Shown piece by piece: positions 1 through 8,620 of a stretch of 64,000 bases of DNA. How positions within the stretch are numbered: the first letter of the stretch is position 1; each line of letters opens with the position of its first letter. Under the pieces are notes generated by a model that did no database searches, had not been told where the DNA came from, and was given only the letters and a program-made list of their open reading frames with translations. The translations under genes were made by a program, and so were the position numbers. This stretch comes from Sphaerisporangium rubeum (lineage in GTDB: Bacteria; Actinomycetota; Actinomycetes; Streptosporangiales; Streptosporangiaceae): contig NZ_JACHIU010000001.1 in NCBI RefSeq assembly GCF_014207705.1, forward strand, positions 1,860,001-1,924,000. Direction: 5' to 3'.

Positions 1-1
1 G

Positions 2-745
2 TCCACGATGCACACCTACCGCTTCGAGTGGGACCGCAGCGTGAGCCCCAACCAGTTGCGCTGGTACGTCGACGGCCAGCAGTTCCACAGCGTCAGCCAG
101 AGCCGGTTCGACGCCACCACGTGGAACAACATGACCGGCCACAGCGGCTACTTCCTGCTTCTCAACGTGGCCATGGGTGGCGCGTTCCCCAACGGCGTCG
201 CCGGCACCGGCACGCCGACCTCGTCCACCGTCTCCGGCCGCCCCATGCTCGTCGACTACGTGGCCGTCTGGCAGAGCGGCACCGGCACCACCCCCTCGCC
301 GTCACCCACGCCGACGCCGAGCAACCCCGGCGGCGGCCACAACGCGCGCTCCACCATCCAGGCCGAGAACTACCAGGCCCAGAACGGCGTCCAGGTGGAG
401 ACCACCACCGACAGCGGCGGCGGCCAGAACGTCTCCCACATCGCGAACGGCGACTGGCTCCGCTTCGACAACGTCAACTTCGGCTCCACCCCCGTGACGC
501 AGTTCGTGGCCCGCGTCGCCTCCGGCGCGGCAGGCGGCGTCAGCGGCCTCGTCCAGGTCCGGCTCGACAGCCTCTCCAACCCGCCGATCGGTGACTTCGC
601 CGTCGGCAACACCGGCGGCTGGCAGACCTGGCGCACCGTCCCCGCCAACATCGCGCAGACCACCGGCACCCACACCGTCTACATCACCTTCACCAGCGGC
701 CAGCCGGCCGACTTCGTCAACCTCAACTGGTTCACCTTCAGCTGA
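2..745 (+). CDS. GH16 beta-1,3-glucanase with C-terminal CBM6 (5' truncated)
   Basis: The reading frame is open from base 2, so the gene begins before the window. The first ~85 residues match the C-terminal strands of the GH16 laminarinase beta-sandwich (FEWDRS, LRWYVDGQQF, FLLLNVAMGG, VDYVAVWQ). A short Pro/Ser/Thr linker follows, and then a CBM6 module of about 130 residues that starts IQAENY and ends NLNWFTFS. By family this is a secreted endo-glucanase acting on beta-1,3- or mixed-linkage glucan. The catalytic Glu residues lie upstream of the window, so activity cannot be checked here. It fits the polysaccharide-degrading gene content further right. Confidence 0.85.
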   Translation, partial: STMHTYRFEWDRSVSPNQLRWYVDGQQFHSVSQSRFDATTWNNMTGHSGYFLLLNVAMGGAFPNGVAGTGTPTSSTVSGRPMLVDYVAVWQSGTGTTPSPSPTPTPSNPGGGHNARSTIQAENYQAQNGVQVETTTDSGGGQNVSHIANGDWLRFDNVNFGSTPVTQFVARVASGAAGGVSGLVQVRLDSLSNPPIGDFAVGNTGGWQTWRTVPANIAQTTGTHTVYITFTSGQPADFVNLNWFTFS

Positions 746-790
746 CCGTCCCCCGCCCGCGTCCCCGCACGTGGGACGCGGGCCGTCCGC

Positions 791-882
791 GGACCTGCTC
801 CGGCTGTCCGGACTGTTCCTGGACGGGGGGCCCTCAGCGGACTTGTCCCCGGACCGGGGACCGTGAGCACTTGTCCCCGGAC
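791..882 (+). repeat. Degenerate direct repeats upstream of the LAL regulator
   Basis: Two identical 14-mers, ACTTGTCCCCGGAC, lie at 841-854 and 869-882. Two weaker relatives begin near 791 and 810 (GGACCTGCTCCGG and GGACTGTTCCTGGAC). Start-to-start spacing is about 19, 29 and 28 nt. They sit just before or across the proposed start of the regulator gene and could be operator half-sites. The function is inferred from position only. Confidence 0.4.
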
Positions 883-3800
883 AGGTTGCCGTCCCCGCCG
901 CGCCGCGGACGTGTCGCAGGGCCGTGAAATACTCCCGGACGTGACGTGGCGGCAGGCGGACGGTGCGCTCATCGGGCGGGTGGACGAGCTCGCGCGGCTG
1001 ACCGGCGTGCTCGGCGGCGCCGCGGCGGGACGTCCAGGGGCGGCCGTCGTCGGCGGCGACGCCGGCATCGGCAAGACCCGCCTCGTGGGAGAGCTCGTGG
1101 CACGGGCCGGCGAGCTCGGGTTCGCCGTGCTGACCGGCCAGTGCGCCGAGCTCGGCGACACACTGCCGTACCTGCCGCTGGCCGACGCGCTGCGCGGCGC
1201 GGCGCGCGACGGCGAGATGGCGCCGCTGCTCGCGGACCGGCCCATGCTGGAGGCGCTGGTCGGCGGCACCTGGTCCGGCGCCGGCGACGACGCGGGCTCC
1301 GGGCTCACGCAGCAGCGGCTCTTCGGGTCGGCGCTGGCGTTCCTCGCGGAGCTTTCGGAGCGCCGGCCGGTGCTGTTCGTGCTGGAGGACCTGCACTGGG
1401 CCGACCGGTCCACCCGTGACCTGCTGGTCTTCCTCAGCCGCATGCTCCAGCGCGAGCGGGTCTGCCTCGTCGGCACCTACCGCACCGACGACCTGCACCG
1501 GCGCCACCCGCTACGTCCTCTGCTGGCCGAGCTGCGGCGACTGCCGTCGGTGAGCGTCGTGGAACTGAGCCCGCTCAGCGACGGCGACATGTCCGACTAT
1601 CTGGTGACTCTCGGCGCCACGGACGCCAAGCTGATCCATCAGATCGTCGAGCGAGCCGAAGGCAACCCCTTCTACGCCGAGGAGCTCCTCGCCGCCGACG
1701 GCCTGCCGTACGGCCTCGCCGGCCTGCTCCTCGCCAGGGTCGAGCGGCTCTCCGACCCGGCCCAGCGGGTGCTGCGCGCCGCGGCCGTCGCGGGCCGCCG
1801 CATCGACCACGGCCTGCTGCGCAGCGTGTCCGGCCTGGAGGACGCCGAGCTCGAAGAGGCCATGCGCGAGATCGTCTCCCGCGGCCTGCTGCTCCCCGAC
1901 GGCGACTACGGCTACGCCTTCCGCCACGCACTGCTGCGCGAAGCCGTCTACACCGACCTCCTCCCCGGCGAACGCACCCGCCTCCACGCCGAGTTCACCC
2001 GCCTGCTCGACGGCTCACCCGCCGAGCTGGCCCACCACTACCTCGCGAGCCACGACCTCCCCGGAGCCCTCGCCGCCTCCGTGGAAGCCGGCAGGCGCGC
2101 CGAGCACATCGGCGCACCCACCGAGGCCCACCGCCACTACGACCAGGCCCTGGCCCTGTGGCCCCGCGTGCAGGACGCGGAAGCCATCGCCGGCATCCCC
2201 CGCTCACGCCTGGCGCTGCTCTCGGCCGCCGCCGCCGACGAGAGCGGCGACCCCCACCGCGCCGTCACCCAGATCCGCGACCTCCTCACCACCGAAGGCC
2301 CCACCGCCGAAGCCTGGGAACGCCTCGCCTACTACTTGATCGACTCCGGCTCCGCCTCCGCCGCCATAGAGGCCGCGCGCACCGCCGTGACCCTCGCCAC
2401 CCCCGCAGCTCCCACCCCCTCTCCACTCCCCGGCGAAGTCGTCCCCTCGGCCACCATTTCCTCCTCCGCGGGGGAGGCCGTCCCCGGGGCCATCACCTCT
2501 CCATCCACCGGCGAAGCCGTCCCCACCGTCACCCCTCAGGCGGCATCGACGGCCGACCCCGCCGCCTGCGTACTCGCGCGCTCTCTCGCCACGTACGCAC
2601 GTGCCTTGCTGTGGTCCCCTCGGCACGACGACGTGAAGGACCTGGCCCGCCAGGCCCTGGCGGCCGCACGCGCCGCCGGGGTCCGTGACGCCGAGTCCAG
2701 CGCGCTGATCTCCCTGGCCATGGTGCACGAGATAGAAGGCGACGCGGCCTGCGCACAGGAACTGCTCGCCGAAGCCGGCGCCATCCGCTCAGGCAACCTG
2801 TCCATCGACCTGCGCGCGCTCTTCCACCACGCACGCATCCAGTACGAACGCGGCGACCTGATCCCCGCCGCCAGGACCGCCGACACCGGCGTCACCCTCG
2901 CACGCGAGACCGGCCTCAACTGGAGCACCTACGGCACCGACCTCCGCTTCCTCCGCCTCCTCATCCACTACGTCGCCGGCGAATGGCAGCAGGCCGCCAC
3001 CCTGGCCTCCGGCTTCCCGGTACGAGTCGGCCGCATCCCAGAAGCCCGCCTCTCCGGCTTCGCCCTCTTCGTGGAGGTGGCCCGCGGCGACCCCGTGGTG
3101 GAAGAACGCCTCGCCTGGCTGAAACCCTTCTGGCACGACGAACTCGTCACCTACATAGTCCGCGGCCTCTCCGCCGAACACGCACTCTGGCAAGGCGACC
3201 CCCACACAGCCCTCGACCACATCAAAGCCATCCTCGACGTGGTGGAACCCTTCGACCCGGTGGTGATCCGCATCTGCGCCACCGGCCTGTGGGCCCTCTC
3301 CGACCTGACCACAACCCCTCCCGCACCCCCCCAAACCACCTCTGGCACCACCCCACCACCTCGCACGACCTCCACGAACCGCATACCCAAGGACCCCGGC
3401 ACCTCCACGAACCGCATCACCCCCAGGGACCCCGGCACCTCCACGAACCGCATCACCCCCAGGGATCCCGGCACCTCCGTGAACCGCACCATCCCCAGGG
3501 ATCCCGGCACCTCCGTGAACCGCACCACCCCCACGGAAGATCCGGCAACCGACCCATGGTCCTGGGCCGACGACCTACTGGCCCGAGCCCGCGCCGCCGC
3601 GACCGTCGGCCCCGGCTCAGGCAAGCGAGGCGACCTCGGCCTGGAAGGCCAGGCGTGGCTCGCCAGAGCCGAAGCCGAATGGCACCGCGTCCACGGCACC
3701 GCCACCCCCGCAACCTGGCGTCCCGCTCTCCAGGCCTTCCAGTTCGGCTTCACCTACGAGGTGGCCCGCTCCCGCTGGCGCCTCACCGAAGCCCTCCTCA

Positions 3801-4165
3801 CCGCCGGCGAACGCGAAGAAGCCCTCACCGAATGGCGCACCGCCATGGCGGAGAGCCGATCCCTAGGCGCACACCCACTGACCCGTGCCCTCGAATCCCT
3901 CGGCCGCCGCGCACGCCTCACCCCCGCACCCCCCACCCAGCCACCACCCTCCACGCAGCAATCCCCCCTGACCACCCGCGAACAAGAGGTCCTGGCCCTG
4001 GTGGCCGAAGGCCTCTCCAACCGCGACATAGCCGAACGCCTCTTCATCGCCCCCAAGACGGTAAGCGTCCACGTCAGCAACATCCTGTCCAAACTAGGCG
4101 TCTCCTCCAGAACCCAGGCCGCGGCCCACCACCACCGCCAAGACCCCCCTCCCCCCCACCCCTGA
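863..4165 (+). CDS. LAL-type (AAA ATPase + LuxR HTH) transcriptional regulator
   Basis: A 1100-residue regulator of the large ATP-binding LuxR class. An N-terminal AAA_16-like ATPase starts [11 protein letters not shown] and has a Walker A ([10 protein letters not shown]) and a Walker B-like stretch ([11 protein letters not shown]). A long helical, TPR-like middle follows. The LuxR HTH is at the C-terminus ([25 protein letters not shown]). The GTG at 863 gives the longest reading, but an in-frame GTG at 941 starts right before the conserved ATPase and would leave the repeats at 791-882 entirely upstream; neither has a clear ribosome binding site. Odd features are two low-complexity insertions in the middle: GEAVP-type repeats near residues 520-560 and a five-copy 12-residue repeat near residues 836-895. 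The target is not evident. The next gene converges on it. Confidence 0.85.
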   Translation: MSTCPRTGCRPRRAADVSQGREILPDVTWRQADGALIGRVDELARLTGVLGGAAAGRPGAAVVGGDAGIGKTRLVGELVARAGELGFAVLTGQCAELGDTLPYLPLADALRGAARDGEMAPLLADRPMLEALVGGTWSGAGDDAGSGLTQQRLFGSALAFLAELSERRPVLFVLEDLHWADRSTRDLLVFLSRMLQRERVCLVGTYRTDDLHRRHPLRPLLAELRRLPSVSVVELSPLSDGDMSDYLVTLGATDAKLIHQIVERAEGNPFYAEELLAADGLPYGLAGLLLARVERLSDPAQRVLRAAAVAGRRIDHGLLRSVSGLEDAELEEAMREIVSRGLLLPDGDYGYAFRHALLREAVYTDLLPGERTRLHAEFTRLLDGSPAELAHHYLASHDLPGALAASVEAGRRAEHIGAPTEAHRHYDQALALWPRVQDAEAIAGIPRSRLALLSAAAADESGDPHRAVTQIRDLLTTEGPTAEAWERLAYYLIDSGSASAAIEAARTAVTLATPAAPTPSPLPGEVVPSATISSSAGEAVPGAITSPSTGEAVPTVTPQAASTADPAACVLARSLATYARALLWSPRHDDVKDLARQALAAARAAGVRDAESSALISLAMVHEIEGDAACAQELLAEAGAIRSGNLSIDLRALFHHARIQYERGDLIPAARTADTGVTLARETGLNWSTYGTDLRFLRLLIHYVAGEWQQAATLASGFPVRVGRIPEARLSGFALFVEVARGDPVVEERLAWLKPFWHDELVTYIVRGLSAEHALWQGDPHTALDHIKAILDVVEPFDPVVIRICATGLWALSDLTTTPPAPPQTTSGTTPPPRTTSTNRIPKDPGTSTNRITPRDPGTSTNRITPRDPGTSVNRTIPRDPGTSVNRTTPTEDPATDPWSWADDLLARARAAATVGPGSGKRGDLGLEGQAWLARAEAEWHRVHGTATPATWRPALQAFQFGFTYEVARSRWRLTEALLTAGEREEALTEWRTAMAESRSLGAHPLTRALESLGRRARLTPAPPTQPPPSTQQSPLTTREQEVLALVAEGLSNRDIAERLFIAPKTVSVHVSNILSKLGVSSRTQAAAHHHRQDPPPPHP
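3369..3545 (+). repeat. In-frame minisatellite, 33-36 bp x 5
   Basis: Five tandem units begin at 3369, 3402, 3438, 3474 and 3510, each starting CCTCC(A/G)(C/T)GAACCGCA. Unit lengths are 33, 36, 36, 36 and about 36 bp, so all preserve frame. They encode repeats of the type TS(T/V)NR(I/T)xPRDPG inside the LAL regulator. Units 2 and 3 are nearly identical, which implies recent expansion. The encoded segment is probably a flexible spacer. Confidence 0.85.
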
Positions 4166-4267
4166 CCCGGCACTACTCACTCTCCGACCACTTAGACGAC
4201 ACCACCAGCCACCCCAGCCGACTCACCGGCACACCACTCCACCAGACCCCGTGACCCTGGGGCCTTC

Positions 4268-4405
4268 CCGGCCGAACCCCAAGATTCCGGCCGAACCCTA
4301 TGACCCCCCCGACCGGCCGTCCCGGCCGAACCCCGTGCCTCCCGGCCGAACCCCGTGCCTCCCGGCCGAACCCCGTAACCCCGGCCGTCCTTCCCGGCCG
4401 AACCC
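4268..4405 (+). repeat. CCGGCCGAACCC repeats between convergent genes
   Basis: The 12-mer CCGGCCGAACCC occurs at 4268, 4287, 4322, 4342, 4362 and 4394. The three copies in 4321-4380 form an almost perfect 20-bp tandem array. The array fills most of the 244-bp gap between the LAL regulator and the convergent receiver gene. No hairpin terminator with a U tract is visible. Its role is unknown. Confidence 0.75.
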
Positions 4406-4409
4406 CCGG

Positions 4410-4805
4410 TCAGCCGTCGGCCGTACGGGACGCCGACGCCAGATCCCGCACCATCTGGATCAGCTCCGCGGGGTCGAACGGCTTGGTGAGATAGGCGTCC
4501 ACCCCGATCCCCAGCCCCCGCTTCTTGTCGTCCTCCTGCGCACGCGCGGTGATCATCATGATCTTGATGTGCCGCGTGTCCTCCCCACCCCGCAGCCGCG
4601 TGGCCGTCATCCACCCGTCCAGCCGAGGCATCATCACGTCCAACGTGATCACATCCGGCCGCACCTCACCCACCCGATCAAGACAGTCCTGCCCATCGCT
4701 CGCGGTCTCCACATGAAACCCCTCAAGCGTCAGATTGACCGCGATGAGCTGCCGGATGACCTCGTCGTCATCCACCACCAGCACCCGCCCCAGAACGTCT
4801 TCCAC
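4410..4805 (-). CDS. Stand-alone response-regulator receiver (CheY-like)
   Basis: A 131-residue single receiver domain. The acidic triplet DDD is at residues 12-14, the phosphoacceptor is Asp56 (ITLDVMMP), the conserved Thr lies in MMITA and Lys108 is in LTKPF. No output domain follows, so it should act by protein contact like CheY/DivK-type receivers or as a phosphorelay intermediate. The start is GTG; the ribosome binding site is weak. No histidine kinase gene is nearby, so its partner must be encoded elsewhere. Confidence 0.85.
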   Translation of the reverse strand: MEDVLGRVLVVDDDEVIRQLIAVNLTLEGFHVETASDGQDCLDRVGEVRPDVITLDVMMPRLDGWMTATRLRGGEDTRHIKIMMITARAQEDDKKRGLGIGVDAYLTKPFDPAELIQMVRDLASASRTADG

Positions 4806-5036
4806 GGCCGCGAGGCTAACCCGTCAACAACCCCCCATGCGCGCCTTTCCCACAACTCCTCACCTCGAAGTTATCCACACCCCTACCGGAGCCCGCACCG
4901 TTCCCGCAGCTCACCCCACGAATACCGGCCCCACTCACGACCTCGTCATCCACAGAACCCCGTTCCACCGCCAACCCACCCCCGACCCCCACAGATCCTG
5001 ACCTCGACCTGACCCCCGAGCCTCAGGAGCCCACCC

Positions 5037-5636
5037 ATGTTCCCCGCACTCCTCACCGCGACCCTTCTCACCCTGCTCACTCTCCCCGTACCCCCACCCA
5101 CCACGCCATCAGGACCAGCAGCCCACCCCAGGAACGCGACCCCCACCCGCCTCCCGGAACCCGTCACCACCACCCCAAGACCCGCCACCGTCACCCACCT
5201 CCCCGCACCCCCCACCCTCCTGCGAGCCGTCCGCAAGCTGCGCCGCACGCCAGGCGCCGTCGCCGCCGGAGCCGCGCTCCGCCAGCTCGGCACCCCGTAC
5301 ATCTGGGGCGGCGGCTCCCGCTCCGGCCCCACAAGAGGCGGCTTCGACTGCTCCGGCCTGGCCCTCTACGCCTGGTCCAGAGCCGGCGTGACCCTCCCGC
5401 ACTACACCGGCACCCAGTTCAGACGCGGCCACCGCATCCCCTTCCCCCACCTCCGCCAAGGCGACCTCGTCTTCTTCGGCGGCGGCACCACCGACCCCAC
5501 CCACGTAGGCATCTACTTGAACCACGGCACCATGATCCACGCCCCAAGATCCGGCGACGTCGTCCGCAGAACCCCCTTCGCCACCTCCCCCTACTACCGC
5601 CTCCGCTACCGAGGCGCCACCCGCCCCCACCCGTAG
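5037..5636 (+). CDS. NlpC/P60 family secreted peptidoglycan peptidase
   Basis: A 199-residue C40-type peptidase. A hydrophobic N-terminus (TATLLTLLTLP) suggests a signal peptide, followed by a Pro/Thr-rich segment of about 40 residues and the NlpC/P60 core. The catalytic set is visible: Cys105 in FDCSG, His156 in THVGIY and His168 in MIHAP. The family cleaves D-Glu-diamino acid bonds in the peptidoglycan stem peptide. CAGGAG lies about 8 nt before the ATG. The domain is short and single, without SH3 or coiled-coil modules, so it may be a small secreted hydrolase active in growth or spore germination. Confidence 0.85.
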   Translation: MFPALLTATLLTLLTLPVPPPTTPSGPAAHPRNATPTRLPEPVTTTPRPATVTHLPAPPTLLRAVRKLRRTPGAVAAGAALRQLGTPYIWGGGSRSGPTRGGFDCSGLALYAWSRAGVTLPHYTGTQFRRGHRIPFPHLRQGDLVFFGGGTTDPTHVGIYLNHGTMIHAPRSGDVVRRTPFATSPYYRLRYRGATRPHP

Positions 5637-5722
5637 ACAACCCCAAGCCGCACGAACGATCATCACCCCCCATATCCGTGACCGACCGCCCCCCGATGCT
5701 GGTAGCCTTATCCCGCGTCGAA

Positions 5723-5797
5723 GCCCCCTTAGCTCAGGGGATAGAGCACCGGCCTCCGGAGCCGGGTGCGCAGGTTCGAATCCTGCAGGGGGCACCA
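5723..5797 (+). tRNA. tRNA-Arg (anticodon CCG)
   Basis: A 75-nt cloverleaf with an encoded CCA end. The acceptor stem GCCCCCT (5723-5729) pairs with AGGGGGC (5787-5793). The anticodon stem CCGGC/GCCGG flanks the loop CTCCGGA, giving anticodon CCG (reads CGG). The T arm GGTTCGAATCC is canonical. It is transcribed toward the RiPP-like operon but separated from it by a terminator. Confidence 0.95.
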
Positions 5798-5846
5798 GAC
5801 CTTGATCAGCTGATCACGTCGCTGACCAAGGCAGGCGACGCAGGAA

Positions 5847-5887
5847 CGGGCGGGTCTCCAGTCTCATGGAGCCTCGCCCGTTTTTAT
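5847..5887 (+). terminator. Intrinsic terminator after tRNA-Arg
   Basis: The arms CGGGCGGGTCTCCA (5847-5860) and TGGAGCCTCGCCCG (5867-5880) form a 14-bp stem with two mismatches around a 6-nt loop, followed by TTTTTATT. This is a rare U-rich terminator for such GC-rich DNA. Confidence 0.9.
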
Positions 5888-6123
5888 TGCCCCTTGGGAC
5901 GACCCGGTCGAGTAACCGATGTCGTCGTTCATGAGCCTGGGTGCTGAGCGGACGGCCGAAGAAGAGGCCGTGATCGGTTTCCGGGAGGACACGGATCGGC
6001 TCGTGATCTGACCGCTCACCTCCCGCGACGCGGGGCCGGCGCGGTGCGGCACTCTGCGAGATGCGGCGGACCATTTACGGCCGTCAGGATTCCTCCCAAT
6101 ACGGAGAGGAGGTGAGCACATCA
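5888..6123 (+). promoter_or_regulatory. Leader region of the RiPP-like operon
   Basis: This stretch between the tRNA terminator and the putative precursor gene holds no convincing protein gene. It should contain the operon promoter, but I could not identify clear -35/-10 boxes. A strong ribosome binding site, GGAGAGGAGG, lies at 6103-6112, 11 nt before the precursor ATG. An in-frame GTG at 6112 overlaps that site and is therefore an unlikely start. Confidence 0.5.
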
Positions 6124-6201
6124 ATGGAGATCAGCTGGGACCTGGGTCAGGTCGATGAGGAGGCCGCGGAGTTCGACGTCCTCGCCAACAAGTCTTACTG
6201 A
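6124..6201 (+). CDS. Putative RiPP precursor peptide (25 aa)
   Basis: A 25-codon gene with a strong upstream GGAGAGGAGG. The peptide starts MEISWDLG and ends EFDVLANKSY. It has seven acidic residues and a single Lys, concentrated so that residues 1-18 look like a leader (acidic, with Trp5 and a FDVL motif) and only about five residues (ANKSY) remain as a candidate core. There is no Cys or Thr; the only hydroxylated side chains are Ser4, Ser24 and Tyr25. It is followed after 131 nt by a YcaO gene and then by oxygenase, exporter and peptidase genes, which is the context of ribosomally made, modified peptides. The assignment is inference from size, composition, ribosome binding site and neighbours; I do not recognise the peptide family. 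Confidence 0.6.
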   Translation: MEISWDLGQVDEEAAEFDVLANKSY

Positions 6202-6332
6202 CGCGTGAGTCGTCCGCATGCCTGTGACCGGGGAGCGGCCGATCGGAAGGACGTGGTGGGGTGGGTCTCCTGCGCAGGCACCCCGCCGCGTCCGGGCCTG
6301 GTGTCCGGGGTGGGGTTCGCGGAGGAGTGAGG

Positions 6333-7373
6333 ATGAGCGACCGGGGAGAGGTACGGGCCGCCGGGCCTGTGGTGCGGCCTCTGGTCGGTGGGGCCGTTCA
6401 TGTCGCGTGGATGAGTGACGCGTCGGGGATCAGTGGCGGGGCTTGTGACGACGATCCGCGGCGTGCGGCGCGGCGTGCGGTGGGGGAGTATCTGCAGCAT
6501 GTGAGTCATGTGGCGGCGGCGGGGGTGCTGCCGTTGGTGGGGGATCCGGGTGGGCTTCCCAGGGTGGAGCCCGCGGCGTGGCTCGCGGCCGGGTCTCCGG
6601 TCTGTCACTGGGTGACCGGACAGGGGATGCGCGACGGGGCCGAGATGGTGGTGCCGGCTCAGGCGGTTCTGCTCGGGTGGGACCCGCCGGCGCCGGAGGT
6701 GCGGTGGTGTGTGCAGACGTCGGCCGGTACGGGTGCCGGGACGGATCGGTGGTCGGCACGGACGGCGGCGCTGCTGGAGGTGATGGAGCGGCACGTCCTG
6801 GTCCGCGGCTGGCGCACGGGGGACATCGGCTTCGAGGAACTGGACCACCTGCACGAGTCCGTGCTGCCGGAGAAGCTGCTCGCGGGGCTGCGTGAGCACG
6901 AGGTCCGGTTGCGCACCGTCCGTGTGGCGCGGCACTTTCCCGACATCGTGCTCGCTTTGCTGTACCGGGCCGGGGGTGCGGCCCTGACCTGTGGCGCCGC
7001 GGCGAGAGGTGACACCGGTGACGCCGTACGGCACGCGGTCTACGAGGCGGTGGCGGCACGGCTCGCGCTCGGTGCGCGGCCGTCGAGCGGTCTGCAGAGC
7101 CGGGAGCGGGAACGGGGTCACGCCGTGGCGGCGGCCGGGCCGGCGTACCTGGACTTCGTCGAGAGCCGGATCGTGGGACGCGGCGCGTCCCGGCGGGGAC
7201 GGGTCGACGCGGCGGCGCTGCTGGACGCGGCGGACTCGCTGTTCGCACGCCAGCCGGTCGAGGTCCGGCTGCCTTCCGTCGACGGCCACGTGGTGCGCCG
7301 CGTCGTGTGCCACGGCTCTGAGGTCCTCGAACCGCTGACCCCGTCGTCCCCCCTGCCCTGTCCAGTGGTTTAG
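6333..7373 (+). CDS. YcaO-domain protein, probable RiPP backbone-modifying enzyme
   Basis: 346 residues. Three YcaO blocks are visible: SGISGGACDDDPRRAARRAVGEYLQ near residue 30 (the usual SGGKG...ARxSAxGEAxER), TSAGTGAGTDRWSARTAALL followed by EVMERH near residue 130 (the ATP/Mg EVxER motif) and the ARALTEAAQSR-like block HAVYEAVAARL near residue 240. The C-terminus ends PLPCPVV, a PxPxP motif of the kind found in azoline-forming YcaO cyclodehydratases. YcaO enzymes activate a peptide amide with ATP to make azolines, thioamides or amidines. The ATG at 6333 is chosen because GGAGG lies 7 nt upstream; a longer GTG start at 6261 lacks such a site. No TfuA or E1-like partner is seen, which makes the chemistry uncertain. 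Confidence 0.8.
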   Translation: MSDRGEVRAAGPVVRPLVGGAVHVAWMSDASGISGGACDDDPRRAARRAVGEYLQHVSHVAAAGVLPLVGDPGGLPRVEPAAWLAAGSPVCHWVTGQGMRDGAEMVVPAQAVLLGWDPPAPEVRWCVQTSAGTGAGTDRWSARTAALLEVMERHVLVRGWRTGDIGFEELDHLHESVLPEKLLAGLREHEVRLRTVRVARHFPDIVLALLYRAGGAALTCGAAARGDTGDAVRHAVYEAVAARLALGARPSSGLQSRERERGHAVAAAGPAYLDFVESRIVGRGASRRGRVDAAALLDAADSLFARQPVEVRLPSVDGHVVRRVVCHGSEVLEPLTPSSPLPCPVV

Positions 7374-7382
7374 GAGCGCAAC

Positions 7383-8618
7383 GTGTCTTCCTTCGCCTAC
7401 CAGCGCGACGAGTCCCGGTCGTTCGGCGAGCTGAGGTTCCCGCCGGCGGACGTGCTCGACACGACGGAGCTGGCCCGCCGCTGGGCCGGGTGGCTCGATC
7501 TGCGGGACACCGATGGTCTCGTCCCGCTGCGTTCTCTGCACGCCGTGCACCTCGCACGGATGCTCACCGGCGAACAGGACGAGGACGTGCCGAACTGGTT
7601 CAGCACGGTGTCGGTCACCAGTTCCCGCTACCAGGTCGTCGTGCAGGCCAGAAGCGACAGGCATCGGTGCGAACAGCCCGGTGCGCTCCCCGCGGAGGTG
7701 CGCTCACCACGCTGGCAGGCCCTCGTCGAGGCGCTGGAGGGCTGGGCCGGTCTGCCGGCGGCACGCCGGGTCGTCGTCGTCGCGTTGCTGACGCAGCTCG
7801 GTTTCCACCGCCTTGCTGTACGCCTGGTCGGCACGTTCGCCGTGGACGCCGACCCGGTGCGCCAGCAACTGGTCTACGAGGTGGCGCGTGCGGCGTACCA
7901 GCTCAACAGGAAGTCCCCCATCCCGTACGAGATCTTCGCCTGGCTGGCCCGCGACGCCGTCCGTCCCGCGCTGCGCACCCTCGCGGCGCTGCAACTGGTC
8001 TCCACCCGTGTCCGAGGCAGCGATCGGGAGGAGGCGGGCCGATGGCTCGCCGCGGCGGAGCGGTCCCTCGCCGGTCTCGGCGACGAGCCGGACTGGCTGG
8101 CGCACCTGGTGACGAGCCGCTACCACCGTGCCGCCGCGCTGCACGAGCTCTCCGGCCGCGACCGGGAACCGGTGGTGACGCACATGCGCGCCGCGCTGGA
8201 GCACGACGACGCCTTGGCGCGGTCGGCCGGTAACCCGTCGCAGGTCCACTACCAGCGGGAGAACCGGGGACTGGTGCTGGAGGCGCACCTCAAGCTGGAC
8301 ACCCTGACCGGTACGGCGAGCGCGCCTGCCGACGCCGTCGAGCAGCTGCTCTCCCTCGATCCTGTCGACCCCGAGCCGCTGTACGCGGTCGGCGCCTACC
8401 TCGCCGGGTTCGGTGACCGGGAGGCCGCGCTCGCGACGTTCCTGCGGGCCGCGGGCTCAGGCACGCTGCGCGGAGCGTCGGCGGCGAACGCGGCGGCCGT
8501 CTGCGCGGAACGGCTGGGACGTCCGGACGTGGCCGAGCACGCACGCCGTCTTCTGCTCGACCTGGATCCGGCCGCACGTCTGGCGGTCCACCAGGCGGAC
8601 ACCCGGACCCGGAGGTGA
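7383..8618 (+). CDS. Unrecognised alpha-helical repeat protein of the RiPP-like operon
   Basis: 411 residues, not recognised as a named family. It starts at GTG, 6 nt after AGGAG and 9 nt after the YcaO stop. The sequence is Ala/Leu/Arg-rich, without signal peptide or membrane segments. Its second half is a run of helix pairs in TPR style (AALHELSGRDREPVVTHM; DPEPLYAVGAYLAGFGDREA; AANAAAVCAERLGRPDVAEH). Its place between the YcaO and oxygenase genes, with a 3-nt gap or overlap to the latter, argues for a role in the same pathway, possibly scaffolding or precursor binding for the YcaO enzyme. That role is inference; no catalytic motif is seen. Confidence 0.7.
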   Translation: MSSFAYQRDESRSFGELRFPPADVLDTTELARRWAGWLDLRDTDGLVPLRSLHAVHLARMLTGEQDEDVPNWFSTVSVTSSRYQVVVQARSDRHRCEQPGALPAEVRSPRWQALVEALEGWAGLPAARRVVVVALLTQLGFHRLAVRLVGTFAVDADPVRQQLVYEVARAAYQLNRKSPIPYEIFAWLARDAVRPALRTLAALQLVSTRVRGSDREEAGRWLAAAERSLAGLGDEPDWLAHLVTSRYHRAAALHELSGRDREPVVTHMRAALEHDDALARSAGNPSQVHYQRENRGLVLEAHLKLDTLTGTASAPADAVEQLLSLDPVDPEPLYAVGAYLAGFGDREAALATFLRAAGSGTLRGASAANAAAVCAERLGRPDVAEHARRLLLDLDPAARLAVHQADTRTRR

Positions 8619-8620
8619 TC

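Noticed and set aside
3369-3545. Regular 33-36 bp repeats that could suggest a CRISPR array
   Set aside because: Units are directly contiguous without unique spacers, keep the reading frame of the LAL regulator and encode a repeated 12-residue peptide.
2983-4254. 423-codon plus-strand ORF overlapping the LAL gene
   Set aside because: Arg/Pro/His-rich shadow of the LuxR-type regulator frame; no recognisable domain, and the regulator frame carries the Walker and HTH motifs.
5919-6011. 30-codon ORF (MSSFMSLG...) upstream of the putative precursor as a second precursor gene
   Set aside because: Weak ribosome binding site, no similarity to the 25-mer and an expected random occurrence at this length in GC-rich DNA.
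5723-6123. tRNA-Arg as attachment site of an integrated element carrying the RiPP-like operon
   Set aside because: No integrase, no duplicated tRNA 3' end found downstream, and the operon matches its surroundings in composition.
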